Positions 35,138 through 43,811 of a stretch of DNA of 63,581 nt are shown here, piece by piece. Where the stretch lies: NCBI GenBank assembly GCA_021647905.1, contig JAKITW010000007.1, positions 1-63,581 on the forward strand, in the 5' to 3' direction. The notes below the pieces were generated by a model, which was given only the letters and a program-made list of their open reading frames with translations, was not told where the DNA came from and made no database searches. Made by a program: the position numbers and the translations under genes. Positions within the stretch are counted from its first letter, which is position 1. Every line of letters starts with the position of its first letter. This DNA is from Desulfobacterales bacterium. GTDB lineage: Bacteria; Desulfobacterota; Desulfobulbia; Desulfobulbales; BM004.

Positions 35138-36481
35138 ATGAAATTTCATGATTACATAACCTGCATCGGACCAAGGGCCTTGAACTACATGGCGGCCCGG
35201 CACGGGCTGACAAGGGCGGCCAACCCCCTGACCCTGACCTTTTCGGTGACCGCTGCCTGCCGGAGTCGCTGCCGGACGTGCAATATCGGCAAACGCTATC
35301 TCGCTGATCCCAAAATTATCCGCCAGAATCTGGCCCTGGATGAAATCGAGACAGTTTTTAAATCGCTTGGCCATATATATTTTTTTAATATATCCGGCGG
35401 CGAGCCCTTTATGCGACCGGACCTGGCCGAGATCATCCGCCTGGCCTGCCTGTACCTGAAACCGCGCCTTATCCATATCCCGACCAACGCCCTTGCCCCA
35501 AATACCATTGAAAAGATCACCCGCCGGATTCTGGTTGTGCTGGATGAATACGCACCCCTGTCAGTACCCATTTCCATCAAGCCCTCCATAGACGGCATTG
35601 GCGCGGCACACGACTCGATACGAGGCGTTAAGGGGAATTTTGCCGCCCTGGAGCAGACCATTGATCTTCTTCTTGCCCTTGCCCTGGAAAATCCCCGCCT
35701 GCACGTTGACCTGGGAACGGTGATTTCCAACTATAATATTCACCATCTTGATGAAATAGAAGACTGGGTGCATGGCCGGGGCATTGAATCATACCGGCAC
35801 GAGATCGCTGAACAGCGGGCCGAGTTTGATAACCTGGGCGATCCCATTACCCCGACGGTTGCGAGGTATGAGAAACTGGTCAAGGGGTTTAAGGAGAAAA
35901 TTTTCCAGAACATCCGCGGCAAGGCCTTTCTTACCAGGACCACCGAGGCGGTGCGGCTGGTGTACTATGATGTCGCGGTCCGGATTCTCAAGGAGCGGCG
36001 CCAGGTCACCCCGTGCCTGGCCGGGATTGCCAATATTCACCTGAATTATAACGGCGAGGTCTGGCCCTGCTGCGTTCTCGGCAATGAACAGGCCCTGGGC
36101 AATGTCAGGGAGTCGGGCCTTGACATGCGGGAGGTCCTTGGATCCAAGCAGGCGAAACAGGCCAGGCAGTATATTGCAGACGGAAACTGCGCCTGTCCGC
36201 TGGCCAACCAGTGGCTGAACAATATCCTTCTGACCCCGCGTCATATGGTAAAGGTTCTCTATACCCTTGGCCTGCTTTTTCCTTTCAGGGCCGGAACAGG
36301 GCCGGTCGGCGGCCGGTCCGGGCGAGTCACGGGTGGTGCCGGGGAAAAGAAAGACCGCCCAGCCGGCGGCAGGCACAGGGCCATGGTGCTCAAAAAATTC
36401 GGCACCATACCGGGTGGTGATGAGGAGGTTGAGCTGCCGGCTGAACCGCCTGAGCCGGTAAAGATCGATAACCCGCTTTAG
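35138..36481 (+). CDS. Radical SAM/SPASM-type protein
   Basis: A 447-residue protein. CRSRCRTC (residues 42-49) is the CX3CX2C cluster motif and NISGGEPFMRPD is the SAM-binding GGEP region. A SPASM-like auxiliary cluster region appears near the C-terminus (TPCLAG, WPCCVLGN, then CACPLANQW). The last ~70 residues are basic and proline-rich. Family members modify peptides or act in cofactor and lipid pathways; the substrate cannot be assigned. No obvious small precursor peptide gene is adjacent. It is preceded by 247 bp without a gene. Confidence 0.85.
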   Translation: MKFHDYITCIGPRALNYMAARHGLTRAANPLTLTFSVTAACRSRCRTCNIGKRYLADPKIIRQNLALDEIETVFKSLGHIYFFNISGGEPFMRPDLAEIIRLACLYLKPRLIHIPTNALAPNTIEKITRRILVVLDEYAPLSVPISIKPSIDGIGAAHDSIRGVKGNFAALEQTIDLLLALALENPRLHVDLGTVISNYNIHHLDEIEDWVHGRGIESYRHEIAEQRAEFDNLGDPITPTVARYEKLVKGFKEKIFQNIRGKAFLTRTTEAVRLVYYDVAVRILKERRQVTPCLAGIANIHLNYNGEVWPCCVLGNEQALGNVRESGLDMREVLGSKQAKQARQYIADGNCACPLANQWLNNILLTPRHMVKVLYTLGLLFPFRAGTGPVGGRSGRVTGGAGEKKDRPAGGRHRAMVLKKFGTIPGGDEEVELPAEPPEPVKIDNPL

Positions 36482-36529
36482 GCAAGATCTTGTCTTGATG
36501 GTGTAACCGGCCGGTGACCACTCATAATT

Positions 36530-36612
36530 GATGAACTGGTAACAACCCGAAAGGCTTCAAATGCCACCCAATAAAATCAACAAGTTACAACATGACACAC
36601 GTCCGTCGAGCG
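36530..36612 (+). mobile_element. Family-3 MITE, partial copy
   Basis: The left 83 bp of the 101-bp family-3 element (GATGAACTGGTAACAACCC onward) end exactly where a family-1 element begins. The family-1 copy therefore inserted into an older family-3 copy; the remaining family-3 end has been lost together with the 3' end of the family-1 copy. Confidence 0.85.
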
Positions 36613-36825
36613 GTAAGGTTTCGGTAAACCCCGTACGTTTGAGGTTGGACCGGGAAAGGGGTTTTCTTATACCGAACGGTGTAGCGGACCCTGAGCCGCA
36701 GCCGTGACGGCAAAAACGGAATTTGAAACAACTTCGGCAGGATATGCTTATGGGTTCCGAATCGCCGTTGCGGCGAAGCGAGTTCCTGCTTGATAGCCTG
36801 TTTATGAACAGCCGGCCCTTCTCAA
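36613..36825 (+). mobile_element. Family-1 IS66-like MITE, 3'-truncated copy
   Basis: The first 213 bp of the family-1 element, starting GTAAGGTTTCGGTAAACCCC, are present; the last ~63 bp, including the right terminus, are missing. The matching 8-bp duplication cannot be seen. Together with the family-3 fragment it fills most of the 384-bp gene-free gap between the radical SAM gene and pgeF. Confidence 0.88.
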
Positions 36826-36865
36826 ACATGCTGTTACTAATAACAATTAACCAATAACTAGTAAC

Positions 36866-37654
36866 TTACCCCCTCAACCCGATAACCGAGGCGAATCGTC
36901 CGGTGACCCGGTCCCGGCGGAAGGAGAAATAATCCCGGTTGCAGACCGTGCAGATTTCGGACACAGAGATGCTCCTGGCCGGAATGCCGGCGGCCCGGAG
37001 CTGGCTGCGGCTGATCGCCCGGAAATCAAAATAGGCCGGCCGGACCTGATAACGGTGCAGAGCCCCGGGCAGCTCCGTGGAAAAATTTTTAAACTCGGCG
37101 CAGCAGGGCCCCAGGGAGGGGCTCACCGCAGCGACAAGATCGGCCGGCCGGGTACCGTAATGCTCCTGCATGGCGCTGACGCAGACGCCGATGATCTTGG
37201 CCACCGTACCCCGCCAGCCGGCATGGACAATGCCCACTGCCCGGTGGACCGGATCGTGGAACATCACTGCCTGGCAGTCGGCCTGCTGGACCATCAGGCC
37301 GATCCCGGGCCGGTCGGTGATCAGGCCGTCGCACTGGTCGATATCAAGATCAACGTCCGGGATGGCGGTGATCGCCCGGACCCGGCTGCCATGCACCTGG
37401 TGCATGCCGGCCAACCGTTTGATCCGGATCTCTTTTTTTATCCGCTCCCGGTTGACCCGGACGTTCTCCAGGGTATCGCCGACCTGAAGACCCACGTTCA
37501 GGGAGTCCCACGGCCGGGGGCTTGTTCCGCCATGCCGGGAAAATACCCCATGGAATATCTCCGGCCGGGACAGGGGCGGGAAGAAAAGGGGTTGCAGGGA
37601 GTAGCAGCAACGGCGGGAACGGCGGCAGGAGTGGGAACCGGAGGATGTTGACAT
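36866..37654 (-). CDS. pgeF: PgeF/YfiH-type laccase-domain protein
   Basis: A 262-residue protein of the multicopper-polyphenol oxidase-like (DUF152) family. Metal-site residues appear in GMHQVHGSRV, QQADCQAVMFHD and HAGWRGTV, and near the end in CTVCNRDYFSFRRD. PgeF edits incorrect L-Ser-containing peptidoglycan precursors in E. coli; older annotations call it polyphenol oxidase. The start MSTSSGSHS at 37654 lies 4 bp after the nadB stop, so translation is probably coupled; a longer frame overlaps nadB. Confidence 0.9.
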   Translation of the reverse strand: MSTSSGSHSCRRSRRCCYSLQPLFFPPLSRPEIFHGVFSRHGGTSPRPWDSLNVGLQVGDTLENVRVNRERIKKEIRIKRLAGMHQVHGSRVRAITAIPDVDLDIDQCDGLITDRPGIGLMVQQADCQAVMFHDPVHRAVGIVHAGWRGTVAKIIGVCVSAMQEHYGTRPADLVAAVSPSLGPCCAEFKNFSTELPGALHRYQVRPAYFDFRAISRSQLRAAGIPARSISVSEICTVCNRDYFSFRRDRVTGRFASVIGLRG

Positions 37655-37658
37655 CGGC

Positions 37659-39284
37659 TTACTTATGGGAAGGGTTCCGGCAGAGCACGGTGTCGTGGCG
37701 CCAGTTGCGATCATCACGGTCCGGATAGTCGATGATCGCGTGCAGGCCCCGGGATTCCTTGCGGGCCAAGGCGCATTGCACGATCAGTTCCGCCACCAGG
37801 GCCAGGTTGCGCAGCTCCACCAGATCCGGGGTAAGAAAGTAGTCGCGGAAATGCTGGGCCACCTCCTCCAGGATCGGGGCCAACCGTTTCTGCACCAGCT
37901 TGAGCCGTTTCTCCCGGCGGACGATTCCCACATAATTCCACATCAGCCGCCGGATCTGGTCCCAGTTATGGGTTACCAGCACCCCTTCCTTGATCGGCTC
38001 GGCCCGGCCGGCGCTCCAGGAAAGGACCTCGGGAAAGTCGCGGGCCATGATCATATCCCGGTCCTGTTGGCACTGGACAAAGGCCTGGTGGGCAAAGACC
38101 ACGGCCTCCAGCAGGGAGTTGCTGGCCAGCCGGTTGCCGCCGTGCAGGCCGGTGCAGGCGGTCTCGCCCAGGGCAAAGAGGTTTTCGATTGAGGTCCGGC
38201 CCATGCGGTCGGTGACCACCCCGCCGCACATGTAGTGGGCCGCCGGCACCACTGGCACCGGTTCCCGGGTCATGTCGATGCCATAGGAGAGACAGGTGCT
38301 GTAGATATTCGGGAACCTTTTTTTGATGAATTGGGCCGGCTTGTAGCTGATATCAAGATAAACGCAGTCGTCACCGCTGGTTTTCATCTCAGTGTCAATG
38401 GCCTGGGCCACCATGTCCCGGGTGGCCAGGTCGCCCCGGGGATCGTATTTCTTCATGAACGGCCGGCCCTGTTCGTCGATCAGCCGGCCGCCTTCGCCGC
38501 GCACCGCCTCGGAGATCAGAAAGTTCTTGGCCTTGGGATGATACAGGCAGGTGGGGTGGAACTGGATAAACTCCAGGTTGGCCACCCTGGCCCCGGCCCG
38601 ATAGGCCATGGCCACCCCGTCGCCGGTGGCGATATCCGGGTTGGTGGTATAGAGATACACCTTGCCGCAGCCACCGGTGCAGAGCACGGTGGTCCGGGCG
38701 AGATAGCGGTGCACCGAGTTGTCCTCGCGGTGGAGGACATAGGCGCCCAGGCAGCGATCAATAAAAGGAGATCCGGGACTGTTCAATCCTGCCCTGGAGG
38801 CAATGAGCAGATCCACGGCCAGGTGGTTCTCAAGCACGGTGATCGCCGGGTCGGCCGCTATCCGGTCCAGCAGGGCCCGTTCGATTTCCCGGCCGGTGAG
38901 GTCATGGGCATGGGCGATGCGCCGGGCCGAATGGCCGCCCTCTTTGCCCAGATCAAGATGACCGGGCTGCTGTTCGTTCGGGCTGAAAGAGACCCCGAGG
39001 GTGACCAGCTCGCGGATTCGCTCCGGACCGTTTTCCACCACCAGCCGCACCACCTCTTCCTTGCACAGTCCGGCCCCGGAACGGATGGTGTCCCGGATGT
39101 GCAGGTCAAAGGAGTCATCCTCCGAGAGCACGGCGGCGATCCCGCCCTGGGCCAGATTGGTGGCGCTGTCCACCTTGGCCTTCTTGGTGATAATGGTCAC
39201 CGTGCCCAGGGTGGCGGCCTTCAGGGCAAAGGACAGTCCGGAGATGCCGCTGCCGATTATCAGAAAATCCGTAGTAAATGCCAT
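37659..39284 (-). CDS. nadB: L-aspartate oxidase
   Basis: A 541-residue FAD protein of the succinate dehydrogenase flavoprotein family that converts aspartate to iminoaspartate in NAD synthesis. FLIIGSGISGLSFALKA is the dinucleotide-binding start. ATNLAQGGIAAVL, EFIQFHPTCLYHP and CTGLHGGNRLASNSLLEAVVF are diagnostic of NadB. Length is normal. nadA and nadC are not in the window. It precedes pgeF in a two-gene unit. Confidence 0.96.
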   Translation of the reverse strand: MAFTTDFLIIGSGISGLSFALKAATLGTVTIITKKAKVDSATNLAQGGIAAVLSEDDSFDLHIRDTIRSGAGLCKEEVVRLVVENGPERIRELVTLGVSFSPNEQQPGHLDLGKEGGHSARRIAHAHDLTGREIERALLDRIAADPAITVLENHLAVDLLIASRAGLNSPGSPFIDRCLGAYVLHREDNSVHRYLARTTVLCTGGCGKVYLYTTNPDIATGDGVAMAYRAGARVANLEFIQFHPTCLYHPKAKNFLISEAVRGEGGRLIDEQGRPFMKKYDPRGDLATRDMVAQAIDTEMKTSGDDCVYLDISYKPAQFIKKRFPNIYSTCLSYGIDMTREPVPVVPAAHYMCGGVVTDRMGRTSIENLFALGETACTGLHGGNRLASNSLLEAVVFAHQAFVQCQQDRDMIMARDFPEVLSWSAGRAEPIKEGVLVTHNWDQIRRLMWNYVGIVRREKRLKLVQKRLAPILEEVAQHFRDYFLTPDLVELRNLALVAELIVQCALARKESRGLHAIIDYPDRDDRNWRHDTVLCRNPSHK

Positions 39285-39634
39285 GGCTGCTCAGGTCGCG
39301 AACGGTTGAAACAAGGTTGATCAGTGTTCCCTTCTGTACCACAAGCAGCCGGGGATGAAAAGATGAAAGGGGAGGGAAGAGCAGCGAGTAACGAGCAACG
39401 AGTGCTGAATTCAACATTCAGCATTCAAAATTCACGGTTATTCCTTTAGCCTTTCACCTTGCACCTTCCGGCTTTTTTCAGTAAAAATACCTACTTTATC
39501 CGGAATACAGAAAAATGAAGGCGCAACAACGCGCCACTGTAAAATCTTTCCTCCTGAACCCTGAGCAGGATCTGCCCTTCACCTTGAACGACATGGGGAC
39601 CACGGTTCAAGGGGAGACCGGTGAACTGAAAGAA

Positions 39635-40147
39635 ATGAATCCTGTCCGGTTAGCTGATATTACCGGAAAATCCCGCTGGGTTTTTCCGGTGTTCCTTGTC
39701 TTGGCCTTCCTGATTGCCGCCTCGCCGGTGCGGGCAAAGACGATTTTTAAAAACGGGAGCATGGTGAGCGTGGCCCGGAAGAGGGTGAACATGCGCTCCG
39801 GTCCGGGCAGGCAATACCTGGTCCGCTGGCAGTTGGACCGGGGCGTGCCCCTGCTGGTACGGGGGACCAGGGGCAACTGGGTCAAGGTCCGTGACTTTGA
39901 AAGGGACGAGGGGTGGATCCATGGGAAATTATTGGATCGGCGGCCACATCTGATTGTCAAGAAAACCAGGAACAAAACGCAGCGCATTGATATCCGCAAA
40001 GGTCCCGGATCAGGTTATGAACTCGTGGGCCAGGCCGATTCGGGCACGGTTTTTCAGACCCTGGCCCGAAAAAAAGGCTGGGCCAAGGTGCGCCATAGGT
40101 CGGGCCTCACCGGCTGGGTGCGGCGAGAAAAGGTCTGGGGCTGGTAG
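39635..40147 (+). CDS. Secreted protein with two bacterial SH3 domains
   Basis: About 170 residues. A signal peptide (SRWVFPVFLVLAFLIAASPVRA) is followed by two SH3_3-type domains, each with the RxGPG turn: VNMRSGPGRQY with a following GNWVKV, and IDIRKGPGSGY with GWAKV. Such proteins usually bind cell wall or assist envelope enzymes. The frame opens at 39515, but the start at 39635 gives a normal signal peptide length; neither has a strong ribosome binding site. The gap 39285-39634 otherwise shows only AT-richer repetitive sequence. Confidence 0.82.
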   Translation: MNPVRLADITGKSRWVFPVFLVLAFLIAASPVRAKTIFKNGSMVSVARKRVNMRSGPGRQYLVRWQLDRGVPLLVRGTRGNWVKVRDFERDEGWIHGKLLDRRPHLIVKKTRNKTQRIDIRKGPGSGYELVGQADSGTVFQTLARKKGWAKVRHRSGLTGWVRREKVWGW

Positions 40148-40217
40148 GGTGAAACAACCCGTGCATCTCTGTTCATCCTTGTAAGAAAAATAACAGCAAA
40201 ACAACAGGAAACAATTT

Positions 40218-40832
40218 ATGAACAATAACAACACGGTCTGGCACCGGGCAACGGTGACCCGGGCCCGGCGCGAGCAGGCAAACGGCCATAAAAGCGTCAA
40301 TCTCTGGTTCACCGGCCTGTCCGGCTCCGGCAAATCCACCCTGGCCCATGCCGTTGAAGAAGAACTCCATCAACGCGGCTGCCGCACCTATGTGTTTGAC
40401 GGCGACAATGTCCGGCACGGCCTCTGTTGTGACCTGGGATTCGGCGTTGAGGAGCGCCGGGAGAACATCCGCCGCATCGGTGAGATGGTCAACCTCTTTC
40501 TTGATGCCGGGGTCATCTCCCTTACCGCCTTTATCTCGCCCCTGGAAAAAGACCGGCAAAAGGTAAAAAATCTGCTCGGCCCGGGAAATTTCATCGAGAT
40601 CTTCTGTAACTGTTCCCTGGAGATCTGCGAGGCCCGGGACGTCAAGGGGCTGTACAAGAAGGCCCGGGCCGGTGAGATCAAAAATTATACCGGCATTTCC
40701 TCGCCCTATGAGGCGCCCACCGATCCGGACCTCCGGCTCGACACCGGCCGCCTGCCCCTTGGTGAGTGCGTGGCCGCGGTAATGGGCCTGCTGGAGGAAA
40801 AGGGGATTATCAAGGGTCAAACAGAATTCTAA
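40218..40832 (+). CDS. cysC: Adenylylsulfate kinase
   Basis: A 204-residue APS kinase that phosphorylates APS to PAPS. Walker A is [24 protein letters not shown] binds APS, and [24 protein letters not shown] and [11 protein letters not shown] complete the family pattern. No ATP sulfurylase gene is adjacent. The final conserved block ([15 protein letters not shown]) is intact. It is the last housekeeping gene before the defence island. Confidence 0.96.
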   Translation: MNNNNTVWHRATVTRARREQANGHKSVNLWFTGLSGSGKSTLAHAVEEELHQRGCRTYVFDGDNVRHGLCCDLGFGVEERRENIRRIGEMVNLFLDAGVISLTAFISPLEKDRQKVKNLLGPGNFIEIFCNCSLEICEARDVKGLYKKARAGEIKNYTGISSPYEAPTDPDLRLDTGRLPLGECVAAVMGLLEEKGIIKGQTEF

Positions 40833-40921
40833 ATCGCCATGTTCTGTTCTGCCGGATAGTGGACACACGCCACTGCCCATGCGACGCCGGGAAAAGAAGT
40901 TTCCTTGATAATCCAGAACCC

Positions 40922-41827
40922 GTGGAGTTGTCAGGTTGGAAATTTGGTAAAAAACCTAACGAGATAAAAATACTTTTCGATTTCCTGGGCGCCACCTTGG
41001 CGGAATTGTATCCCGGCTCAGCTGGCGAAGTGAGGGCAATACCGTCAGATCAGTATGAACTATTCGAAAATTTAGCTGATTTGTTACCGAAACTGCCGGG
41101 GCCGCGGAAACTCGAATTGACCAAGCAGGTTTTGCAAGGCCTTGAAGAATCTGACATAAGCGTAGAAGAGTTCGTCGATGCATTCAGCAACTCTACGCCG
41201 GAGGCAGTGAAAAATATAGGGGTGGCGGCAAAGTTCGTTCAATATAAGTCCGCGTTCAACGAATTGAAAAGATTAATTCAAATCGCCGACCCAAGTGAGA
41301 CAAGATATCAAAATCATCTCCAGAGACATCCGTGGATATTCGGTAGCGAATACAGTGAACTTCTGGATCGCAGGAAATGGACCAGGGACGACAATCTGGA
41401 TTTCATGCTCCGCAGAACGGTTGACAACTACCTGGAAATCGTTGAAATAAAAACTCCGGCCACCATGCCTTTGTTTAACCATGATAAGAGCCATGATAGT
41501 TTCTATGCCTCGGCAAAACTCAGCCAGGTAATGGGGCAGGTCAATCGGTACATTGAAGAAGTCGAGCGGCATAGAGACACGATAATTGCCAAGGATCGAA
41601 TCGATCCTCTCAAGATAAGGGCAAGAATTATCATCGGCGTTGACGGCGATGAAGATCAACAAGCTGCGCTGAGGACCTTGAACTCCCATTTGCATCGGGT
41701 GGAGATCTTGACCTTCGATCAACTGCTGCGTGTGGCAAAACGAACCCTGGATATTTTTCAATCACGGATTTCCGAGGGTGAATCACACCCTGAATATGAA
41801 GAATGGGATGATGATGTGCCCTTCTGA
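40922..41827 (+). CDS. Shedu-like (DUF4263) anti-phage nuclease
   Basis: About 302 residues from the GTG at 40922. The C-terminal half matches the Shedu SduA nuclease: HPWIFGSEYSELLDRRKW, then DNLDFMLRR and YLEIVEIKTPA, giving the D...E-x-K catalytic pattern of a PD-(D/E)XK enzyme. Shedu proteins protect against phage through nuclease activity. The N-terminal ~120 residues are helical and variable, as in the family. The open frame continues upstream to 40766 into the cysC end, so the true start is unsure and the N-terminus may be truncated. First gene of the defence island. Confidence 0.8.
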   Translation: MELSGWKFGKKPNEIKILFDFLGATLAELYPGSAGEVRAIPSDQYELFENLADLLPKLPGPRKLELTKQVLQGLEESDISVEEFVDAFSNSTPEAVKNIGVAAKFVQYKSAFNELKRLIQIADPSETRYQNHLQRHPWIFGSEYSELLDRRKWTRDDNLDFMLRRTVDNYLEIVEIKTPATMPLFNHDKSHDSFYASAKLSQVMGQVNRYIEEVERHRDTIIAKDRIDPLKIRARIIIGVDGDEDQQAALRTLNSHLHRVEILTFDQLLRVAKRTLDIFQSRISEGESHPEYEEWDDDVPF

Positions 41828-42167
41828 AGTTTTTCAAGCAACAGAGTCAATCGGAGATTCAGCCCTTTTGTTTTCAAGATACGAAACAGATTGAATCAGC
41901 CTGTGGAGCGTAATTAATGAGCGATCTTCGTTATGATGAGATTGGCTACTGGTCCGAGGTCAAGCTGGACATCTTGCGGGAATACGCAAACGCCTATTCC
42001 CACATTCTTTCATCACAAAGAAATCCGTCTCTATACCACATCTATATAGATGCCTTTGCCGGCGCCGGAAAGCATATTTCAAAAAGCACCGGCGAATTTA
42101 TCCCTGGCAGCCCAGCCAATGCCCTTTTGATTGATCCGCCCTTCCGGGAATACCATTTTATAGATTT

Positions 42168-42268
42168 GTCGGTCTCGCAACAACCCGCTCGACGGACGTG
42201 ATTCGTCTTGTAACTTGTTGATTTTATTGGGTGGCATTTGAAGCCTTTCGGGTTGTTACGAGTTCATC
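42168..42268 (-). mobile_element. Family-3 MITE inserted in tcmP
   Basis: A 101-bp element with a 6-bp duplication AGATTT (42162-42167 and 42269-42274). The ends are GTCGGTCTCGCAACAACCCG and, inverted, GATGAACTCGTAACAACCCG, sharing CTCG-Y-AACAACCCG. Excision with one duplication restores the tcmP frame, confirming the boundaries. Confidence 0.92.
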
Positions 42269-42396
42269 AGATTTGAATATGCAAAAAATTGATGCGCTTG
42301 AGCAATTATCCGGAGCATGTGACGAGGTTTCTGTTTATCCGGTTGACTGCAATAATATCCTGTTGCAAAAGGTTGTTCACCGGGAGCGATACGAAG

Positions 42397-42672
42397 GTAA
42401 ACATTCAGTAAACCCCCTCCTGTCGGGAAAGGGGTCTTCTTCTACCGACGGCCGCTCCATTGAGAAGGGCCGGCTGTTCATAAACAGGCTATCAAGCAGG
42501 AACTCGCTTCGCCGCGGCGGCGATTCGGAAGCCATAAGCATATCCTGCCGAAGTCGTTTCAATTTCCGCTTTTGCCGTCACGGCTGCGGCTCAGGGTCCG
42601 CTACACCGTTCGCTATAAGAAAACCCCTTTCCCGGTCCAACCTCAAACGTACGGGGTTTACCGAAACCTTAC
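42397..42672 (-). mobile_element. Family-1 IS66-like MITE inserted in tcmP
   Basis: A 276-bp element with a perfect 8-bp duplication ATACGAAG (42389-42396 and 42673-42680). The sequence is close to copy 2 (18013-18288). Excision restores the RERYEEYKG reading frame of tcmP. Confidence 0.94.
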
Positions 42673-42881
42673 ATACGAAGAGTATAAAGGGGCTCTATGC
42701 ATTCTTGATCCCCATGGACTTCATCTTGATCGGGAAATCATGTATACTGCCGGAACAATGTGATCTATCGAGATTTTTTTAACCTTTTCGGTTGCCGATA
42801 TGAATCGCAATGTCCTGTGGCATTCGCCGGAGGGTGTTGATTTGAACGACAACACCGCTGAATAAGGAGTGAAAAAAGATC

Positions 42882-43190
42882 ATGATTGAGACCAAGCAGA
42901 ACGTTTTTCAGATGCTCGATCAGAACAGATCGCATCTGAAAGGACTAGGTGTTAAAAAAATAGGGTTGTTCGGTTCCTTTGTGCGAGGGGAACAGCGCCC
43001 GGACAGCGACATTGATTTGCTGGTCGAATTTGAACCAGGTCGAAAGACATTCGATACCTTCATGGAGCTGTCTTTCTTTCTGGAAGATGTTTTGCAGCGT
43101 AAGATTGAACTTGTCACCGTTGAATCACTCAGTCCGTATCTTGGCCCCCACATCCTCAAGGAGGTTGAGTATGCCACCCTTGCCGCTTGA
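42882..43190 (+). CDS. MNT-type nucleotidyltransferase (antitoxin of MNT/HEPN pair)
   Basis: A 102-residue minimal nucleotidyltransferase. [20 protein letters not shown] contains the GS and D-x-D catalytic motif. In known pairs, such proteins neutralise a HEPN RNase toxin, for MntA by adding AMP to it. AAGGAGT-like sequence precedes the ATG. The downstream HEPN gene starts inside its 3' end (20-base overlap), the normal arrangement. Sequence looks intact. Confidence 0.9.
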   Translation: MIETKQNVFQMLDQNRSHLKGLGVKKIGLFGSFVRGEQRPDSDIDLLVEFEPGRKTFDTFMELSFFLEDVLQRKIELVTVESLSPYLGPHILKEVEYATLAA

Positions 43191-43531
43191 ATATTTTCGC
43201 CACATCCTTGATGAGATCGAATATCTGCTGGCCGAAAGTCAGAGTTTAAGCAATGAGCAGTTCCTGAAGAATGGCACACTCAGACGTGCCTTTGTGAGGA
43301 GCATTGAAATTATCGGAGAAGCTTCCAAGAAAGTGCCCGCTGAATTGAAGAATAAATATCCGACAGTGCAGTGGAAGGCCATGGCGGGCATGAGAGATCG
43401 ACTTATCCATGATTACTTCGGGGTCGACTATGACATCGTCTTGGGATGTTGTGGAAAATAAAATACCATCACTTCGCGAAGCAGTACTGGAGATCCTGGA
43501 AAAAGAATGTAATGAAACTGACGGAAAATGA
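43171..43531 (+). pseudogene. HEPN (DUF86) toxin with C-terminal frameshift
   Basis: Residues 1-90 read as a normal DUF86 HEPN protein: [31 protein letters not shown] and the RNase motif [16 protein letters not shown] (R-x4-H). At 43441 the frame shifts: the current frame ends at 43461 in LGCCGK, whereas the +1 frame from 43442 continues [22 protein letters not shown] to a stop at 43531, the expected family C-terminus. A single extra T explains this. The RNase motif is upstream of the shift, so activity may or may not survive. Confidence 0.82.
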
Positions 43532-43688
43532 AAAAAGGGATGCCATTAAGCTGAGTAAGGCGGGCAAGCCGTTGCCGGACAAGTATCGGTTCCTGTTGTT
43601 TGATGATGACCGGGAAGTGGAGTTGATCTGGAACGGCAAGACCGTTGAGGTCTGCATTTTAAAATCATTAAAAATGATGGACTCGTAA
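43512..43688 (+). pseudogene. 5' fragment of a methyltransferase-like gene
   Basis: The frame MKLTENEKRDAIKLSKAGK, then LPDKYRFLLFDDDREVELIWNGKTVEVC, matches the typical N-terminus of a family of site-specific DNA methyltransferases (from memory, not searched). It is cut off after ~54 codons; the catalytic domain is absent. The stop lies inside a family-3 element. A second degenerate copy of the same 5' end is at 45699. It overlaps the end of the frameshifted HEPN gene. Confidence 0.55.
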
Positions 43689-43776
43689 CAACCCAAAATG
43701 CTTCAAATGCCACCCAATAAAATCAACAAGTTACAACATGACACACGTCCGTCTCGCGGGTTGTTGCGAGACCGAC
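43676..43776 (+). mobile_element. Family-3 MITE upstream of AAA ATPase gene
   Basis: A 101-bp element with a 6-bp duplication AAAAAT (43670-43675 and 43777-43782). The ends are GATGGACTCGTAACAACCC and, inverted, GTCGGTCTCGCAACAACCCG. It lies 35 bp before the start of the AAA ATPase gene, whose ribosome binding site is outside the element. Confidence 0.92.
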
Positions 43777-43811
43777 AAAAATGATCACACAAAATTGATC
43801 AGGAGGTCAAT

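Larger units (their letters stand above)
41917..42865 (+). pseudogene. tcmP-like gene interrupted by two mobile elements
   Basis: The intact 5' part (YDEIGYWSEVKLDILREYAN, then YIDAFAGAGKH and GSPANALLIDPPF) matches three-Cys-motif partner proteins (TcmP). A family-3 element (42168-42268) and a family-1 element (42397-42672) interrupt it. Removing each with one duplication copy leaves 558 nt, exactly 186 codons in frame: FIDL joins NMQKIDALEQL, and RERYE joins EYKGALCILDPHGLHLD. One TGA remains inside ...TAGTM*SIEIFLTF, and the C-terminus (MNRNVLW...NTAE) ends early. TcmP is found in phage and defence contexts; its function is unknown. Confidence 0.88.

Noticed and set aside
40832-40921. N-terminal extension of the Shedu-like protein back to 40766
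   Set aside because: The extension overlaps cysC in another frame and has no ribosome binding site; GTG 40922 is the more reasonable start, with low certainty.
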